The notes under the pieces were generated by a model. It was not told the origin of the DNA. It ran no database searches and saw only the letters and a program-made list of their open reading frames with translations. A stretch of 64,000 nucleotides of DNA from Phycomyces blakesleeanus NRRL 1555(-) (taxonomy: Eukaryota; Mucoromycota; Mucoromycetes; Mucorales; Phycomycetaceae): positions 1,479,223-1,543,222 of the forward strand of contig NW_017265135.1 in NCBI RefSeq assembly GCF_001638985.1. Reading direction: 5' to 3'. Shown here one piece after another: positions 1-12,517 of this stretch; the stretch's first letter is position 1, and every line of letters starts with the position of its first letter. The position numbers and the translations under genes were made by a program.

Positions 1-972
1 CTCCTTCCAGACGATATTCCACTTCCTCGCCTCAAGGAGACTAAAGATACATCTTATTCAGGGATTCAGTGCAACCCCTCTCTGCCCACTGGAGATGCAG
101 AAAGGGCTTTTGATCGGCTTAACTTGTATCAGTTCAGTGCCATGTCGCGTTACATGCGCCGCTTTATTCGGGCGATTCATTCTGGTGATTTGTTTGACAT
201 TTCGAACGACGGTGAGGATAGGGACAACGCCTACATTTCTCCATCACCTCTCTATTACGAATTAGCCAGCCAGCTGCAAACTTGGTACGATCTTCAGCCG
301 CATGCTTCTCAACTGAGACCACCGTTCAAAGAAATTCAGAACTCTCCTAGCTCTGCCTTCAATCCTCGCATTGATATACATCTTTATTTGTGCTACCACT
401 CCATGCGGCTTGTCCTCCTCTTCCAGTTCCTTCACCCAAGACATCCACCATCTCTTCATATCATCCTTGATTCGCTTGAAACAAACATCATCCTGCTTCA
501 AGCTCTTCAGCATCTACACGCGGTTGGCTGTGACCAAAGCACATACCATGTCATGTTTTTTGCCATCCACAATGCGGCAAAACGTGTTTTCTTGTATGCC
601 CAGGCGAACACTGAGCTGCGGTTCTTATTGTCCTATGCAAGAGAACAACTTCAGATGAACCTTACTATCCTGTTGGGAACACAGTCATTTGAAAACGATA
701 TTTTCATGCTCCAACTCTACGCAGAGAAGATTGAGCATGATCTACAGGAAATTGGTATCACAATGGAAGCCTGGGAGGCTCCAAAAAACAATTCGCTTCC
801 GGGAACCTTTGTTTTCCGGCTTAATTCTCAGGCCAAAAAAATGGCACAACATTTGAATGGAAATAGTACATTTGGGTCTGATATAAACAACCAAAAAAAG
901 AGTCTGGTTGCGAAACGTCAATCAGGTAAAATGGGAAGATGGACAGAGCGAGTTCAGGGTATTCATCCTTAA
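1..972 (+). CDS. Fungal-specific transcription factor, C-terminal part
   Basis: The reading frame is open from the first base to a TAA at 970-972, so the gene enters from the left and 323 codons are visible. The visible part begins with a DDIPLPRL stretch and continues through an alpha-helical region (SAMSRYMRRFIRAIHSGD, then a helix-rich block with a CYHSMRLVLLFQFLH segment). This pattern is typical of the fungal-specific transcription factor domain found C-terminal to a Zn2Cys6 DNA-binding cluster. The cluster itself would lie outside the window, so target and pathway cannot be stated. The last 60 residues are polar and basic, with no obvious motif. No intron is needed in the visible part. 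An ATG-like start inside the frame is not the true start. The family assignment rests on overall pattern and the domain boundaries are not certain. Confidence 0.7.
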   Translation, partial: LLPDDIPLPRLKETKDTSYSGIQCNPSLPTGDAERAFDRLNLYQFSAMSRYMRRFIRAIHSGDLFDISNDGEDRDNAYISPSPLYYELASQLQTWYDLQPHASQLRPPFKEIQNSPSSAFNPRIDIHLYLCYHSMRLVLLFQFLHPRHPPSLHIILDSLETNIILLQALQHLHAVGCDQSTYHVMFFAIHNAAKRVFLYAQANTELRFLLSYAREQLQMNLTILLGTQSFENDIFMLQLYAEKIEHDLQEIGITMEAWEAPKNNSLPGTFVFRLNSQAKKMAQHLNGNSTFGSDINNQKKSLVAKRQSGKMGRWTERVQGIHP

Positions 973-3409
973 GCTCGTACACAATAAACCGTTACGCGAG
1001 GAGACTGGGTGAAGGAGTCCCAGGAAAAAAAACAACAACAACAAAAACAACAAGGATCCCCTCTTTTCAACTCTCAAGATTATTTTTTTAGCTTTTTTTG
1101 GTTCTTGAAAAAAAAAAGAAGTATATTTTACTCATATTCTCGAGTAAGAGAAAGATATATGGACTCTTTACTTCTCATCTTGTTTCTCTAGTAAAAGGTA
1201 TAATTACTATTACTTGGGATATGAATGAAAATTATTTATTCTGCTTTTTTATGGCCGTGTATTTGTATATATCTTTCTATACTTAGAAGACACTGTGTGA
1301 GCAGGTGAAATTGGCCTACAATAATATTTGAATTAAACACAAAATTATCACTTAATACACTTGGACATAATATTTTTATGGTCTAAGCTGCAAAAATAAT
1401 ACAAACCCATTGTGAATAAAAAAAATTATGAATACTATGTAAAAACTATTTCATTTTTCTTCTTCTTTGAAACAAAACACATAACAATTCCAGGGCCTCT
1501 CAATCTTAATATAAACGTGAGCTTAAATTAAAATATTCCTTTAGGCGTTTCGGAGATCTCCCACCAAAATATTACAATTAATATTGTGTGTGCTACATTG
1601 GACTGTATTATATGTAGTTTTATAGCCATTAATCATCTTCAGCGGCCTTGAATAAGTGCTACTTTTTAAAATATATGGTTACCATTACACTAATAGTCTT
1701 CTTTTTTTTTTTTTTTTTTTACATATTTATAGCCTATGGCTATTGCTTCCTAATAGTAATAAACGTTGACCCACGCAAGCTGAAAGAGCACAGAAAAAAG
1801 AAAGATAAAGATGAGTATATGGTTGTGGCGTAATGGGGATAAGACTAACTGGTAAACCATACTAGCTACTCTTAAAATACACTCTTTAAACTTTGATGTA
1901 TTTGATAGACTAATAATATCATCACCCTTCTGAAACTGAGTATAATTATCTTCCAAAGTAAGGATTTTTCTTTAATATTTTCACTCCAATTATCTATGCC
2001 TTAGTCTCACTAAATCCTGTGCTTAATAAAGAAATAAAATTTGAGCAAGACCTGTCAACGTTAACTATTCAAGTTAAAGAAGAAGAAGAAGAAGAAAGTC
2101 ATATTGGCATCTTAAGGAAATGTAACACAAGTTTAGTTTACTCTCAGGTTAGGTACTCCTAATTTGAATCAGGTTTAACAATATCAAAATATTATTACAT
2201 TAGCTTTTATCTGCTATTTCGTTGGTAAGGTATCATTTTTTGGTATATCCCAAAGAATCGCTTGCATTTTTTTTTAAAAAAAAAGAGGTTTGTAAAATAT
2301 GGCATTTTACTGTGGCTTTTAAATAAATAAATAAAAAATTATGCTGTGATACAGCTTTAGGACACCTAAGAAGGGCCTAGGCGCGGGTATATACGCATGG
2401 TAAGATAGCTCAACATTAGTCTCCGGTCAGACTGTATGATTTACAGATGTGGTATTTAACTTGCATTGATTTATTTTATTTATTTAAAATAGAATATCTT
2501 ATAAGTAATAGCTTTTTTGTATATAACTATACTTTATGTATTTCTTCTTTTTTATGATAATTTTGGACTTTTATGCACGAGCAAAGTATAAACTATCAAT
2601 TTGCTCCTTGTGTTTTTTTTAAAAAAAAAAAGAGAATATATATTGAGGAACGCCTTTTTTTTCTCTTACTGCTCTGAAAGCATATATTTGGATACACTGA
2701 CATGGTTGGAGGAAGTATAGAATAAGGATGAGCTTATTCAATTAAATTTATTTATATATATATATCTTGTTGGAAACTCATGAAATAAATACACATACAT
2801 ATTATATACTAACAAAGAATTTGAAAATTTCTAAAATGCATGTTTCTTTGATAAACTATTTAAGGAGGCAAGAGCAGAATTTGTAGATACCTGAAAGGTA
2901 TAGACTACATGTGGTAACTTTGCGACTTATAAATACCGGTATGCTTGCAAAGTTTAGAGGATGTATTTATATTTGTCTGTACTCTAAGAAATTGATCAAC
3001 TAGAGCTTTAATTTAAAGTGATGTAATAACAAACTACATGCAAAATCTAAACTACCTTGAGATGTAACTAAATATGTATAGTTTGTTTCTATTTTCTTGT
3101 TATCCGGGCTTCCACTGGAATTGTTATAGCCTCTTTATGTTGCTATAATTATATTTACTGACAGACGAATGCGAGTTTTTTTTAAGAAGAATAAGAAAAA
3201 GAAATCCCAAGAACCAAGAACCAAGATCATGTTTGATGTTTTTTGATATGTTTTATATTTATTATATTTATGAAATTATAAAGCACAAGATGATGAAAAT
3301 GAACTAGAGAATATGACAGAGAGAAAGAGGATAGATATTAACTTGGCACCCATACTGTAGATACTAGTAATCTTGAGGCAGGGGGGGGAGGGGTTATGGA
3401 CAAAGTGTT
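973..3409. other. AT-rich intergenic region
   Basis: About 2.4 kb of AT-rich DNA with long A and T runs (for example 1700-1720 and 2260-2285), a GAA microsatellite near 2080-2096 and (TA)n near 2752-2765. I found no coding-like or structured RNA sequence. It holds the 3' flanks of the convergent transcription factor and defensin-like genes. Confidence 0.6.
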
Positions 3410-3619
3410 TTAATTCTTCTTGTGGCTCTTGCTCTTCTTGCACAGGCAGATTCCACTTTTACCACATTCGCCGAGGAGATAACCACTCTTTCCACAGTAG
3501 CTCTTGCAGACGGCATTGGCATGAGGGTCCTTGATCAAGTGACAGTTCTTGGCCTTGGGAGCAGCGGCAGCAAGGAGAGCCATGCTGAGCATGAAAACAA
3601 AAACGATGATGGACTTCAT
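3410..3619 (-). CDS. Secreted cysteine-rich defensin-like peptide (69 aa)
   Basis: A single-exon gene for a 69-residue precursor. Residues 1 to about 20 form a clear signal peptide (hydrophobic core VFVFMLSMALLAAAA, likely cleavage after an Ala), leaving a basic mature peptide of roughly 49 residues. The six mature cysteines are spaced C-x11-C-x3-C-x9-C-x5-C-x1-C. The CxxxC and CxC pair with a Gly shortly before the fourth Cys is the hallmark of cysteine-stabilised alpha-beta (CS-alpha-beta) defensins. The tail is Lys/Ser rich (KKSKSHKK), which suits a cationic antimicrobial peptide. The gene has its own TATA box 90-100 bp upstream of the ATG. Known CS-alpha-beta peptides act outside the cell on microbial membranes or lipid II; activity here is inferred only from the cysteine pattern. 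Another kind of small secreted effector is possible. Confidence 0.75.
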   Translation of the reverse strand: MKSIIVFVFMLSMALLAAAAPKAKNCHLIKDPHANAVCKSYCGKSGYLLGECGKSGICLCKKSKSHKKN

Positions 3620-3707
3620 GCTATAATGTGTTGGAGGAAAGTAAAGAAAGGGAGAGAAGGATAGCGAGATGAAGGCACAATTCCAGGTTTTTCTAGGGGC
3701 TCTCTTG

Positions 3708-3715
3708 CTTTTATA
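3708..3715 (-). promoter_or_regulatory. TATA box of the defensin-like gene
   Basis: Read on the minus strand this is TATAAAAG, 89-98 bp upstream of the ATG at 3619. A perfect TATA box is unusual among the genes in this window and suggests an inducible or strongly expressed gene. Confidence 0.6.
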
Positions 3716-5723
3716 ATCTTGGCGGCTTCAAATAAATAAAGACAACTAATCCATCGGTTGGTTTCGATCGTCCAAAGACTGTCATGAATACAGGAATTTT
3801 AGTTTGGAAGCACGGGCAATCCCTCGTTCTGCTTGACTATCTCTAGAGAAGAATTGGAAACGTTCACCAATTAAAAATACACTATTCGAGTCCGATCGAA
3901 AAAAAAGCTACCTTATAATGTGGCACCAATACCAATGCAAAATAGGAGCATGACATGGCTGTTGTACAGAGCTTTTGGTATCTATACGACAGGCCGAGAC
4001 CCTCATTCACACAAGACATTGACTTTGAAAAAAAAAGTGCAAAGTCTTGAGAAAAAAAAAGCTCTTGAGAAAGATAAATAAGTCAAAGATAGTAAAATTT
4101 TCCTACCAATAATAAAATTGATTCCATTTTTTCTATACTTCCTGACGTGTATATAGAGTTTCATAGCTTAATTAGGATCATTACAGCAAATATATACATA
4201 GATAACTTGAGCTAATCACTAGTATCGTTTAATCAGAGCCTCCAATATAGCTAATAGAATGTATAGAGAGTCAAGCTACATGTTTGAACAAAATAATCGT
4301 ATAAGAATCGTACGATGGATACTTAAATATTATAGTAAAGATTACAATTGAGTCACATAAATATAGATATAATTTTACATTCAAGCTCGGCAATAGCACA
4401 TTTATAGCTAAAATGTAGGTATAAAGAAAAGAAAAATCAATAGTGCAACATAACTTCCTTTCTCACTTTATTTACATTGAAGTCAAAATAATAACGAATT
4501 TGGTCGAAGCAAACATCATTTGATACAAAAGAGAGTAACCATTTCTCTCTGTAAATTATATATGGTAAGATTGCTTACTGCCGTATTCTGTATTATCGTT
4601 TACACTCGTCCATTATTATTTTTGTAATAAAAAAAGAAGATTGTGTCTACTTTCGACAAAATTGATCTTTTATCCATTATAACCCAAGCTCAAAAATAAG
4701 GATTTGCATAAATCTTGTCTATAATTTCTACTGAAACCCCTCAATTACTTTATAAGAAATTATAATAAAATTTTTCTTGGCTACTGTAGTTCTGCTTATT
4801 ATTAACGCAAATTTTCTATAAATCAACATGTTTTTGGAATCCATATAAAAAATGTTCAAACGATTTCATCAAATCACTTTTTTATCAAATACCAGATCCG
4901 CTGAATATACCCTCTTTTGCCAATCCGTGCCTCCCTTTATGACTGTCAATACTAGTTCTATCACCACTGTAGTGAGACATTCGGCTATATGATCAAGAGA
5001 ATCTCTTGTAATAAAATGATGGTACTAAAAAAAAAGATACGGAAAAAGACACGGCTATTCTTTGTTTGTATGAAGCACTTTATTAAGTTTGGGAGGTCTG
5101 TGCTTACGTTTCAATTATTAAAAAAACGTATTGTTTATTCATTTGCTGTTTTGCATTCACCTAATAAGCGTAGATCAATTATACAATTGATATACCTACC
5201 GAGTACTTTATAAAAAGCTACATTCTTGTTAAGAATATCCGTAGTTAATAAGCAGTATAATACAATGTATATATATATGTATATATTGTTAGTTTATTTA
5301 TACCTGTATAAAGATTGGGATAAAGAGGTATAAGCATGATAAAAGGCATTTATATAGAAAATACTTTTGTTAAAAAATGATCTTTGTGGAATGTTTTTTA
5401 GGCTACAAACTCAAAAAGGCAATATGTTACAGATATGTGATATAAACTAATCTTTTTTTCAAAAGCAACATTGTTTATAGGTTTTGAAATATTTAACAAG
5501 TTAAAACAAGTATATACACTTAAAATATACAACACGTCTTGTATAAACCTTCTTATGGCCACAAATTATTTGTACGAAGATTAATGCGCAAATAATCTAT
5601 TAAAATGGCGTATACAAAATCTCATTGCGTGCTTATCACTCAATACCCTAGGCTGTACTACTGGCAAATAAGCTCAGAAATGATTATGTAAATGAAAAAG
5701 AAAAAGGGTTTTTATTATTATTA
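3716..5723. other. AT-rich intergenic region
   Basis: About 2.0 kb between the defensin-like promoter and the 3' end of the glyoxalase gene. The first 200 bp are less AT-rich and probably belong to the promoter. The rest is AT-rich with poly(A) and short (TA)n tracts. I see no supportable gene; the 74-codon frame at 4989-5213 is low-complexity and uses AT-rich codons. Confidence 0.55.
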
Positions 5724-6397
5724 TTAAATAGGGGCACGTCCAACAATGGAAGGATTCTCGATAATCTACAAGATAGATAAGTTACATTGTGCCAAAATAT
5801 AGGCAACCCCACCTAGTACTTACCTCAACCCAGTAGTCATCAGGATCAGCGATGAACGCAATATGTTTCATGCTTCCATCCTGAAGACGCTTAATAAACT
5901 TGACGCTAAGTTGCTCAAAGCGCTCACATGCCTTTTGGATATCATCCACAAGGACGGCAATGTGACCAAATCCTCTTCCAGGCTCCTTGTTGCCGTTGGC
6001 ATAGGCAAAATCAGCATCATTCTCAGTACCCCAGTTACTAAAAAGAAACGCGCGGTTTTTGATCAATATTCATATTTCAAACTGATCTCCAGTAATCTGG
6101 GTAACTTACTGGGTGAGTTCAAGAACACCAGGCATACTGAAGCAGAGCTTTCTCTTCTCTTCTTCTGACTCGGGGACCTTATCGACGTAAGCAAGGAAGT
6201 AAAGCGTGAACTTTCCTGCTTCCATCTCTGACTTGGTAATCAACCTAAGACGCGAATTGAGTGGCCGGATTCTATGTACGCTCACCAAAAACTTACTTCA
6301 TACCGAGAACGTCGACATAGAACTTAATGGAGACTTTTGGGTCCTTCACACGAATCATTGTGTGGTTGAACACATATTTAGAAGGGTCGGTCGACAT
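5724..6397 (-). CDS. GLO1: Lactoylglutathione lyase (glyoxalase I), 4 exons
   Basis: Exons 6297-6397, 6110-6244, 5824-6037 and 5724-5765, joined by GTAAGT..AG introns of 52, 72 and 58 nt, give a 163-residue single-domain protein, the usual length of a one-domain glyoxalase I. It isomerises the hemithioacetal of methylglyoxal and glutathione to S-lactoylglutathione in the cytosol. Metal-ligand positions are visible in order: His12 in FNHTMIRV, Glu in GVLELTHNWGTE, His in [11 protein letters not shown], and Glu in DDYWVEIIENP. The first ligand is His, as in E. coli-type enzymes, where the human enzyme has Gln. GVLELTHNWGTE and YWVEIIENP only appear after splicing, and both junctions restore family consensus exactly, which strongly supports the model. 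The start ATG at 6397 is followed by [13 protein letters not shown]. No tandem second domain, as in yeast GLO1, is present. Confidence 0.93.
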
Positions 6398-7467
6398 AGT
6401 CTTACGAAATATAAAATTTGGAAAGAAGAATATAGAAAAAAAAACCCCCAACCCCAATTTAAATACATCTCATTACTCCGCAATTTCTACAGTCACAGAA
6501 TCATACATTGCTTTTTACAACTTGGTTGATCAAGTTATGGCACATCTCGGCCTTTAACTGCGATAAGGTATACACAATTGAACAGATACCATATCCGTAT
6601 CTCTTTACATAATGGCTTGGATATTTTTAATCCCTTGGTAGACATTTTCTGTTTATTGAACTTTTTCTGGAATACACTCAAATATTGTTCATTTGATGGA
6701 GATCAATACTACGCACAAAATACTTCATTTTCAATTTTACAGATATTTGATATTATTTAATTATTTTTATGAAAGACTGAAACTTTTATTGATTTAAAAA
6801 CAAACAGTCGATGTAATTATTCAGCTCGCGTTCGAATGGTAGGAGTTGATTATTTGATACACTCCTACGATACCATTGCTCAACATAAACCTGGAGAATT
6901 TCCAAAAATTAAACCCCCAGTCAAACCAGACACACCCCGATATTATTTTCTATCATTATACATATTGTATTATTGTTTTTATGCAGATAATAATCCACTT
7001 ATCTAACTACGTACGCCAGATAAAGTACCAGTTTTCTTATATATTCTTTTATAAGTCATAAAGCTGTGGTTAATTGCTCCGAATAGCTGTACATTGAGGT
7101 TGATTGAGATACTTGGCATAACGAAAAAAAAAACGATAATCGACTTATTTTATGACAGCAGGTGAGTCAATTATATATACCTATACATAGTATTTAATAT
7201 AATTTTACTAGGTAGGAGCATGCAATATATATTAGGGTTAGACTGCAAGCGATTTACTAAGCTTTCACAAGCTGATCATATATAACCGAGATTTTCTGCC
7301 TAATATTAAAAGTATAATGACCTTTTAATTTTTATAGGTCTTAAAATGTATTTGTATTTTTGGATTTGTGAGATGCTATTCTTTTTTGTGATTATTTAGA
7401 CCACTCTTTGTATCTTTTAGTATAATTAATGACAATTCATCGGCCTAAAGACAAGGCATTTTTTTTT
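6398..7467. other. AT-rich intergenic region upstream of glyoxalase I
   Basis: About 1.07 kb between the glyoxalase start and the end of the Itc1-like gene, both on the minus strand. It should contain the glyoxalase promoter and the Itc1-like terminator. It is AT-rich, with an A run just upstream of the ATG (6427-6438). No coding or RNA signal seen. Confidence 0.5.
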
Positions 7468-10400
7468 CTATTTTGCGTATTTGTTAACATAAGCTAGCCA
7501 AGAACCAGATGGGATCTGAGGTGCAATCTTGCTACGTGTGCTTCGTCGTGGAACATCCACTATCTTGGCAGTCATATGCTCCTATGATGTGTATAAGCGT
7601 TATTTTTTTTCTTTTGTGAATTAAGGATACAACATACATTGTTACGTTTTTTCATTCCGGCTGTCAAAGAATAAATGTGCTTCTCTAGTTCACGTTTCAG
7701 TCTATATTCTCGAATACCCTTTGGATTCAGCCAGGCCAAAAGTGCATCTAGCTGTAGACGTAAATCCTTTTGTATTAATACATGAGCATAATCCATATTT
7801 CTTGTATCTATATTTTATGAGTAGTTACCTCTTCAGGTTCCTGGTAGAACCACCACCATTCATTTAAATTCGGGCAGAGTGGCTGAGAATCCAATGACTT
7901 CTCAAGGAGTTTGCTCTCTTCTGGCAGCCCTTGTTCTTTCATTAGTTGGCAAACAAATCCAACACCCCCTCCACGCCCGCATGGTAAGGTTAGCTTTTCG
8001 TCCATCGAGGGCTGATCCCGTTCCATCAGTAACATATTGTCTGTTTCGCTTGGGCTCTGGACACAGAGTCTTCCTGTACCATGCGCGGCCGCTCCTCCGA
8101 TGTGATCCAAATAATAATATCTGTTAAAGAACTTATCTCGACCAAGAGGCTTAATTCGAAGTGTGCTATACTTGCGCATATCACGCTCAACTTGTTCTTC
8201 CTAAAATTCATTTTGTGAAACTATATAAATATACGTGTACATGTGGATTTATCAAAACCAAATGATGATTTACCTTTCTATGCAATTGACGCTCCTCCTC
8301 ATCTATTTTCTTTCGCTCTTCTGCGCGTGCCTTGAGTTCCAGGTTACGTGCACGAGCTTCTTCTCTTTGGCGATGATGCAGCTTTAATTTTTTCGCCTCT
8401 CTCTCCTCTCTCTCCTGTTGTCTACGTTTAAGTATTGCCTGACGAGATTCGTGTATAGTCTCATTCTTGAATTGGCGCTGTGCTTTTGAGCTATTGTGTT
8501 TGTCAAAGTTAATTTTACAAAACCAAACGGTATGTTAGATATTTCATTTACTGCTTACACATCATCTTCAGTGTCACTCGACTCTGAATCATCATCGGAA
8601 GCATCGTTCTCTGTTTCTTCGTTTGTCTTTCCTGAATGTTCTCCGGTACGTTTTTCATATTCTAATCTGGCAGCATAGCTAGTATTCGGTAAAGTCAGTA
8701 TATATTTAACAAGCCTTCAATACAAGACATACATGCGCTTTCTTTCTCTGCTCAATTCGATCTTTTGCTTTCTCAATTCAGTGAGCTGGTCCTGGCATTC
8801 CTCCATATATTCTCTATGGATAATAATAATAATAGCGTGGTAAAATTAATTTCACTTCCAAAGAAAAAGAATAAGAGAGAAGCTTACTTTATGAATGCAC
8901 ATTCGTTGACTGTCTGTACCAACAATTCGAATATCATTATTTTATCCTTCAGGCAGAGAGAAACATAAGCTGTTTGACGTTCTTCCAAAGTAGAATTATG
9001 TCTGGGTACAAGTGAGTTCAAGATTCTATCAAATTCAGGGACCTTTTCTGATGGTGCAAGCTGTAGATATTAAAGAACATTAATATCAAATATACGACAC
9101 TTCAAAGTAAATAACAAACCTGATTAATACAGCCAATTAGTACATCTTCCCAGCCTTCTCTGTCATTAACGGATTTTATCGTTGCACTGTCCCATCCGGT
9201 ACCGATTCTCATAATTTCATCACTTCCGCATCCTCTTTCAACCAAAGATGCACGACGAGATAAGGCTCTCTGGGCAGGCCACCCAACTAGTTCGTCTTTC
9301 TCTTCATCGCTCCCATCCTGGCTCCCTCTGGTAGAACTGTCTTTACTTTGTCCATCAAGGGCAGGTGTAGTACTACGTGATGTATGTTCGTCATATAATG
9401 CCAAATTCTTGGAGGCTACACCCTGGAGCTTGGATTTACGTTGCTGGCGAATGATTGCGTTTAGCAATGCTACGTTGCTCTCGATTAAAATCTGTGATTT
9501 TATATAAGTAGAATTGTGATGAAGCGCATTCTCAAAATCATCCAGTGTAAAAGGAGATAAGTCGAGTGGGCGTGCAAAGATACTGAGGAAGCACCAAACC
9601 ATTAAAAATGACCCGAAACATTCGGTAGGTATTGTACTATCTCTACAAGGAGTGGGACAGATGGGCATTCCACCAGTTGGGTTTTGGATTGTCTTCGTAG
9701 AGTTAGATGTCGACGGACTCATGTCCATAATTGGTCCTTCTCCTGATGGATCACGTCTGTAAATAGGTACGTCGAGATCTTCCATGGGATACTTTATCAT
9801 AGCTTCAAGCTTTTTGGCATCCAAGGGCTTTTCCTCCGGTTTTTTTGGAGTCAGCTCTTCAGGAGTTCCGGTTTTTCGTTTACGAGATTTGAGGTAAGCA
9901 TTATTTTTGGCTTCTTGGAGTGATTGAGGAAGTGTAGATTCAATTCCATATTTTTCTGCCAGTCCTGGCTAATATTGTCGTATTAATATTCCCTAAACAT
10001 TTAATATAAAGTATTGTATGGAATTATTTACCTTGACAAGCCATGGTGCACCCACATAAGTCTCCTTTATAGTGTATCTGCGAATGAAATTCTTGAGCAA
10101 ATTTTTTGAATATGACAAACGATCACGCCTGTATTAACAAACAGAAGGTTAGTTATCTCCAATCAACAAATTCTATGTAATAAGAAAAACCCAATAACCT
10201 ACTTTAATTCAGACTTTGTAACAACCTTGATAAAATCATCAATTCCTTCAAGATGGTCATCAATCAACTGTACTTTATAGGAATTACCCTTGTCTTTTGA
10301 TTCATCTTCGTCCTGTTTATCACTAGGCAAAACCTCCAGTATACGTGCATTGTACCTGGAATCAATGTAAGAATATCAGAAACATACATACACAAAATAC

Positions 10401-11155
10401 ACATATTATACTCTGGTTTGATACATTACACGATGCCATCATCCCACAGACAATTTACAATTTCACCTGCAATATAGCGCTCCAGAAAGTACGAATATAC
10501 ATCTTCCACAACTGTATCCAGACGAGCCGTTTCTATTGTTCCAAGATGAATATCTGGAGTATATTGTCAAACTGTCGACTTACGGAATTGGACACGTTCA
10601 AGTACACGCTGCTGAAGTTCTTCCGGCAATTTGTCTTGGACTCTATCTCTTTCAGTTTTTTCGCTTTTCAATGCATCTTCGTAGGTTAGGTTGGATCGAC
10701 CAGTTGTCTCACATTGCCATACAGGACGCTTGTAGAGGGATAGTCGTTGAAGATATGTACTAAAATAAAGATAGCAAAGTAGAAGGAAGTCAAGGATAAA
10801 GAGAAGGCTTGAATGCCGAACATGGTGCGAATCATGTCACACGCGTCATGAATAAAAGATCGTATTTGTAATTTGGCGTCTTTTCCTATGTACGTAGGCG
10901 TGATATGTCAGATTTACTTATTGAAATATCCTTCTTTTTTTCTGGTTCATATCTAGACCAGGGTGTTTTTTGGCTAAAAAGATGATGCTGTATATGTAAT
11001 ATCAAGCATACAAGTATATAAAAAGGATACGCATAGTCTTCAAAGACTTCATTTGTGATCTTGTAGTACCATACTGGCCGTTCCTTGTCTTTCTTTGTGG
11101 GATCGACTGTGGGAGGTTGTAGCAAAGGGTAGCGTTTACGTTTAAGGAGTGGCAT
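7468..11155 (-). CDS. ITC1: Itc1/ACF1-like WAC-DDT-WSD chromatin-remodelling subunit, 13 exons
   Basis: Thirteen exons join in phase to an 893-residue protein: 11031-11155, 10584-10759, 10430-10532, 10203-10355, 10032-10128, 9120-9968, 8888-9060, 8733-8813, 8559-8666, 8274-8490, 7829-8200, 7638-7751 and 7468-7581. The N-terminus (MPLLKRKRYPLLQPP, then LSLYKRPVWQCETTGRSNLT) is a WAC domain. A DDT domain lies near residues 330-392 (GSFLMVWCFLSIFARPLD, then FTLDDFENALHHN). Then come WHIM-like helices, a charged coiled coil (exon 10) and a WSD motif near 703-740 (RIKPLGRDKFFNRYYYLD). The C-terminus ends GSWLAYVNKYAK. This order matches yeast Itc1 and animal ACF1/BAZ1, the non-catalytic partner of the ISWI ATPase that sets nucleosome spacing. 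There is no bromodomain or PHD finger, as in fungal members. The ATG at 11155 is preferred because the upstream in-frame codon is TTG. Confidence 0.9.
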
Positions 11156-12329
11156 GATGATAGCCAATGTCTTAATGGGGGAGTGTTACAAGAGGGATCG
11201 TAGGTGGCTTGTCTGGGGAACAAAGAGGAGACAAAATAAATAAATTGGAGATAAAGAGACGCGCGAAGAATGAATCACCAGCTCAAAAGGCACTCAGGTC
11301 CTTACATGTTTGTAAATCAGGAATTCAATCAAAAATATAAAGTTCTGATCAACAAATTGAGTCTCTGGAAAATGTTTAAACTGAATGTATTTTCTGAGAC
11401 CTCGTTTCGAGTACTTCCCGGGCAGAGTCTAAAAGGATAATGAATGGCAAAGGCAACCGAAAAGATTGGCAGGCCTGTCTATTTTAAAACTGATGGTTTC
11501 CGAGAAAGGAAATAAGGACTGTTTTTTTTGGCATGAAAACCCTCGTTATTGTCATCTTTTATTTTAACACTTTTTTTAAGATATAAAAATATACATACAG
11601 TAACTTCTTTTGTTTGATTTAATTGTGAGAAAGTTCTCTCTAAGAAATATGTAGTTTGTGCTCAAGTTAAGCGAAATTAAACGAGGAGATAAAATACTTT
11701 CGGGTGATGATTTAGAAGATATCTTTAAATCATACAATTTATATTTTAACCACTTTGTAGACTCAACAAAATACATACTTTGTAAATATGTAATTTACAT
11801 TATATTCACTATTACTATATATTATACGCTATATATAATGCAAGGAAAGAACTTTACGAAAAATACATTAATATTTTTTTGGTATAATAAACCTTGCCCG
11901 ATTATAGCTAAATAAATGAATTTGATACTTTCCTTTTTTTATTTGTTGCCTCAGGATATGAGCTTGGGTTCTGAACCATTAGCAAAGCAGTATAATAAAT
12001 TGGTAAAATATATTATGAGGCAATAAAACAACCTTCTTTACTACACGCAAGAAATAATTAATTTTAAACCTTTAATATTTGTTTGAGAATTGTTGTACCT
12101 TTTTTTGTAAAATTACAAATGAAATTTAAGATTAGAATTATTTAATTTCTATATATTGTTTATGTATGAAATACTTTTTTTTAAAAGAAAAATGTAATAT
12201 AATCACTAAATATACATTAAATATTTTGCAAAACATATGAAAGAGGGAGTTGTTAATAAAAACAAAGATCAAGCCAGGAACAACAGGAGCACATTTAAAA
12301 CCCCGACACTGAATAAATGAAAAAGATGT
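11156..12329. other. Intergenic region upstream of the Itc1-like gene
   Basis: About 1.2 kb. The first 300 bp next to the ATG are less AT-rich and probably hold the promoter; the rest is AT-rich. The region ends at the tRNA-Thr terminator (A5 on plus, T5 on minus, 12320-12324). No further gene seen. Confidence 0.5.
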
Positions 12330-12401
12330 GCCTTCTGCCAGAATTGAACTGGCGACCTTCTGCTTACTAGGCAGACGCTCTGCCAACTGAGCCAAGAAGG
12401 C
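12330..12401 (-). tRNA. tRNA-Thr (anticodon AGU)
   Basis: On the minus strand 72 nt fold into a complete cloverleaf: acceptor GCCTTCT/AGAAGGC (7 bp), D stem GCTC/GAGC, anticodon stem TCTGC/GCAGA with loop CTAGTAA (anticodon AGT in DNA), a 5-nt variable loop and T stem GCCAG/CTGGC with loop TTCAATT. There is no intron. A Pol III terminator (T5) follows 5 nt after the 3' end. The A34 is expected to be converted to inosine so that it reads ACU, ACC and ACA. The T loop reads TTCAATT, with A where TTCGA is usual. A repeat complex begins about 115 bp upstream of its 5' end. Confidence 0.95.
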
Positions 12402-12517
12402 TTTTGATGTGTTTTTAAAGTTTTAAAGCAATTAAAAAGTAAAAACCTACCTGAGATATTGTGTTTAGATGTGATTACAAAATAAATTTTGAGTAAAATT
12501 AAATATTTATAACATTT

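Noticed and set aside
262..513. Open frames on both strands inside the left-edge gene
   Set aside because: They lie within the long plus-strand frame that is open from position 1 and shows fungal transcription factor domain features; they are shadows.
4989..5213. 74-codon plus-strand frame in AT-rich DNA
   Set aside because: Low-complexity Lys/Ile/Phe-rich translation, no motif, no supporting splice sites.
9102..9824. 240-aa minus-strand ORF taken as a separate gene
   Set aside because: It is exon 6 of the Itc1-like gene; the apparent start is a TTG and both borders are splice sites.
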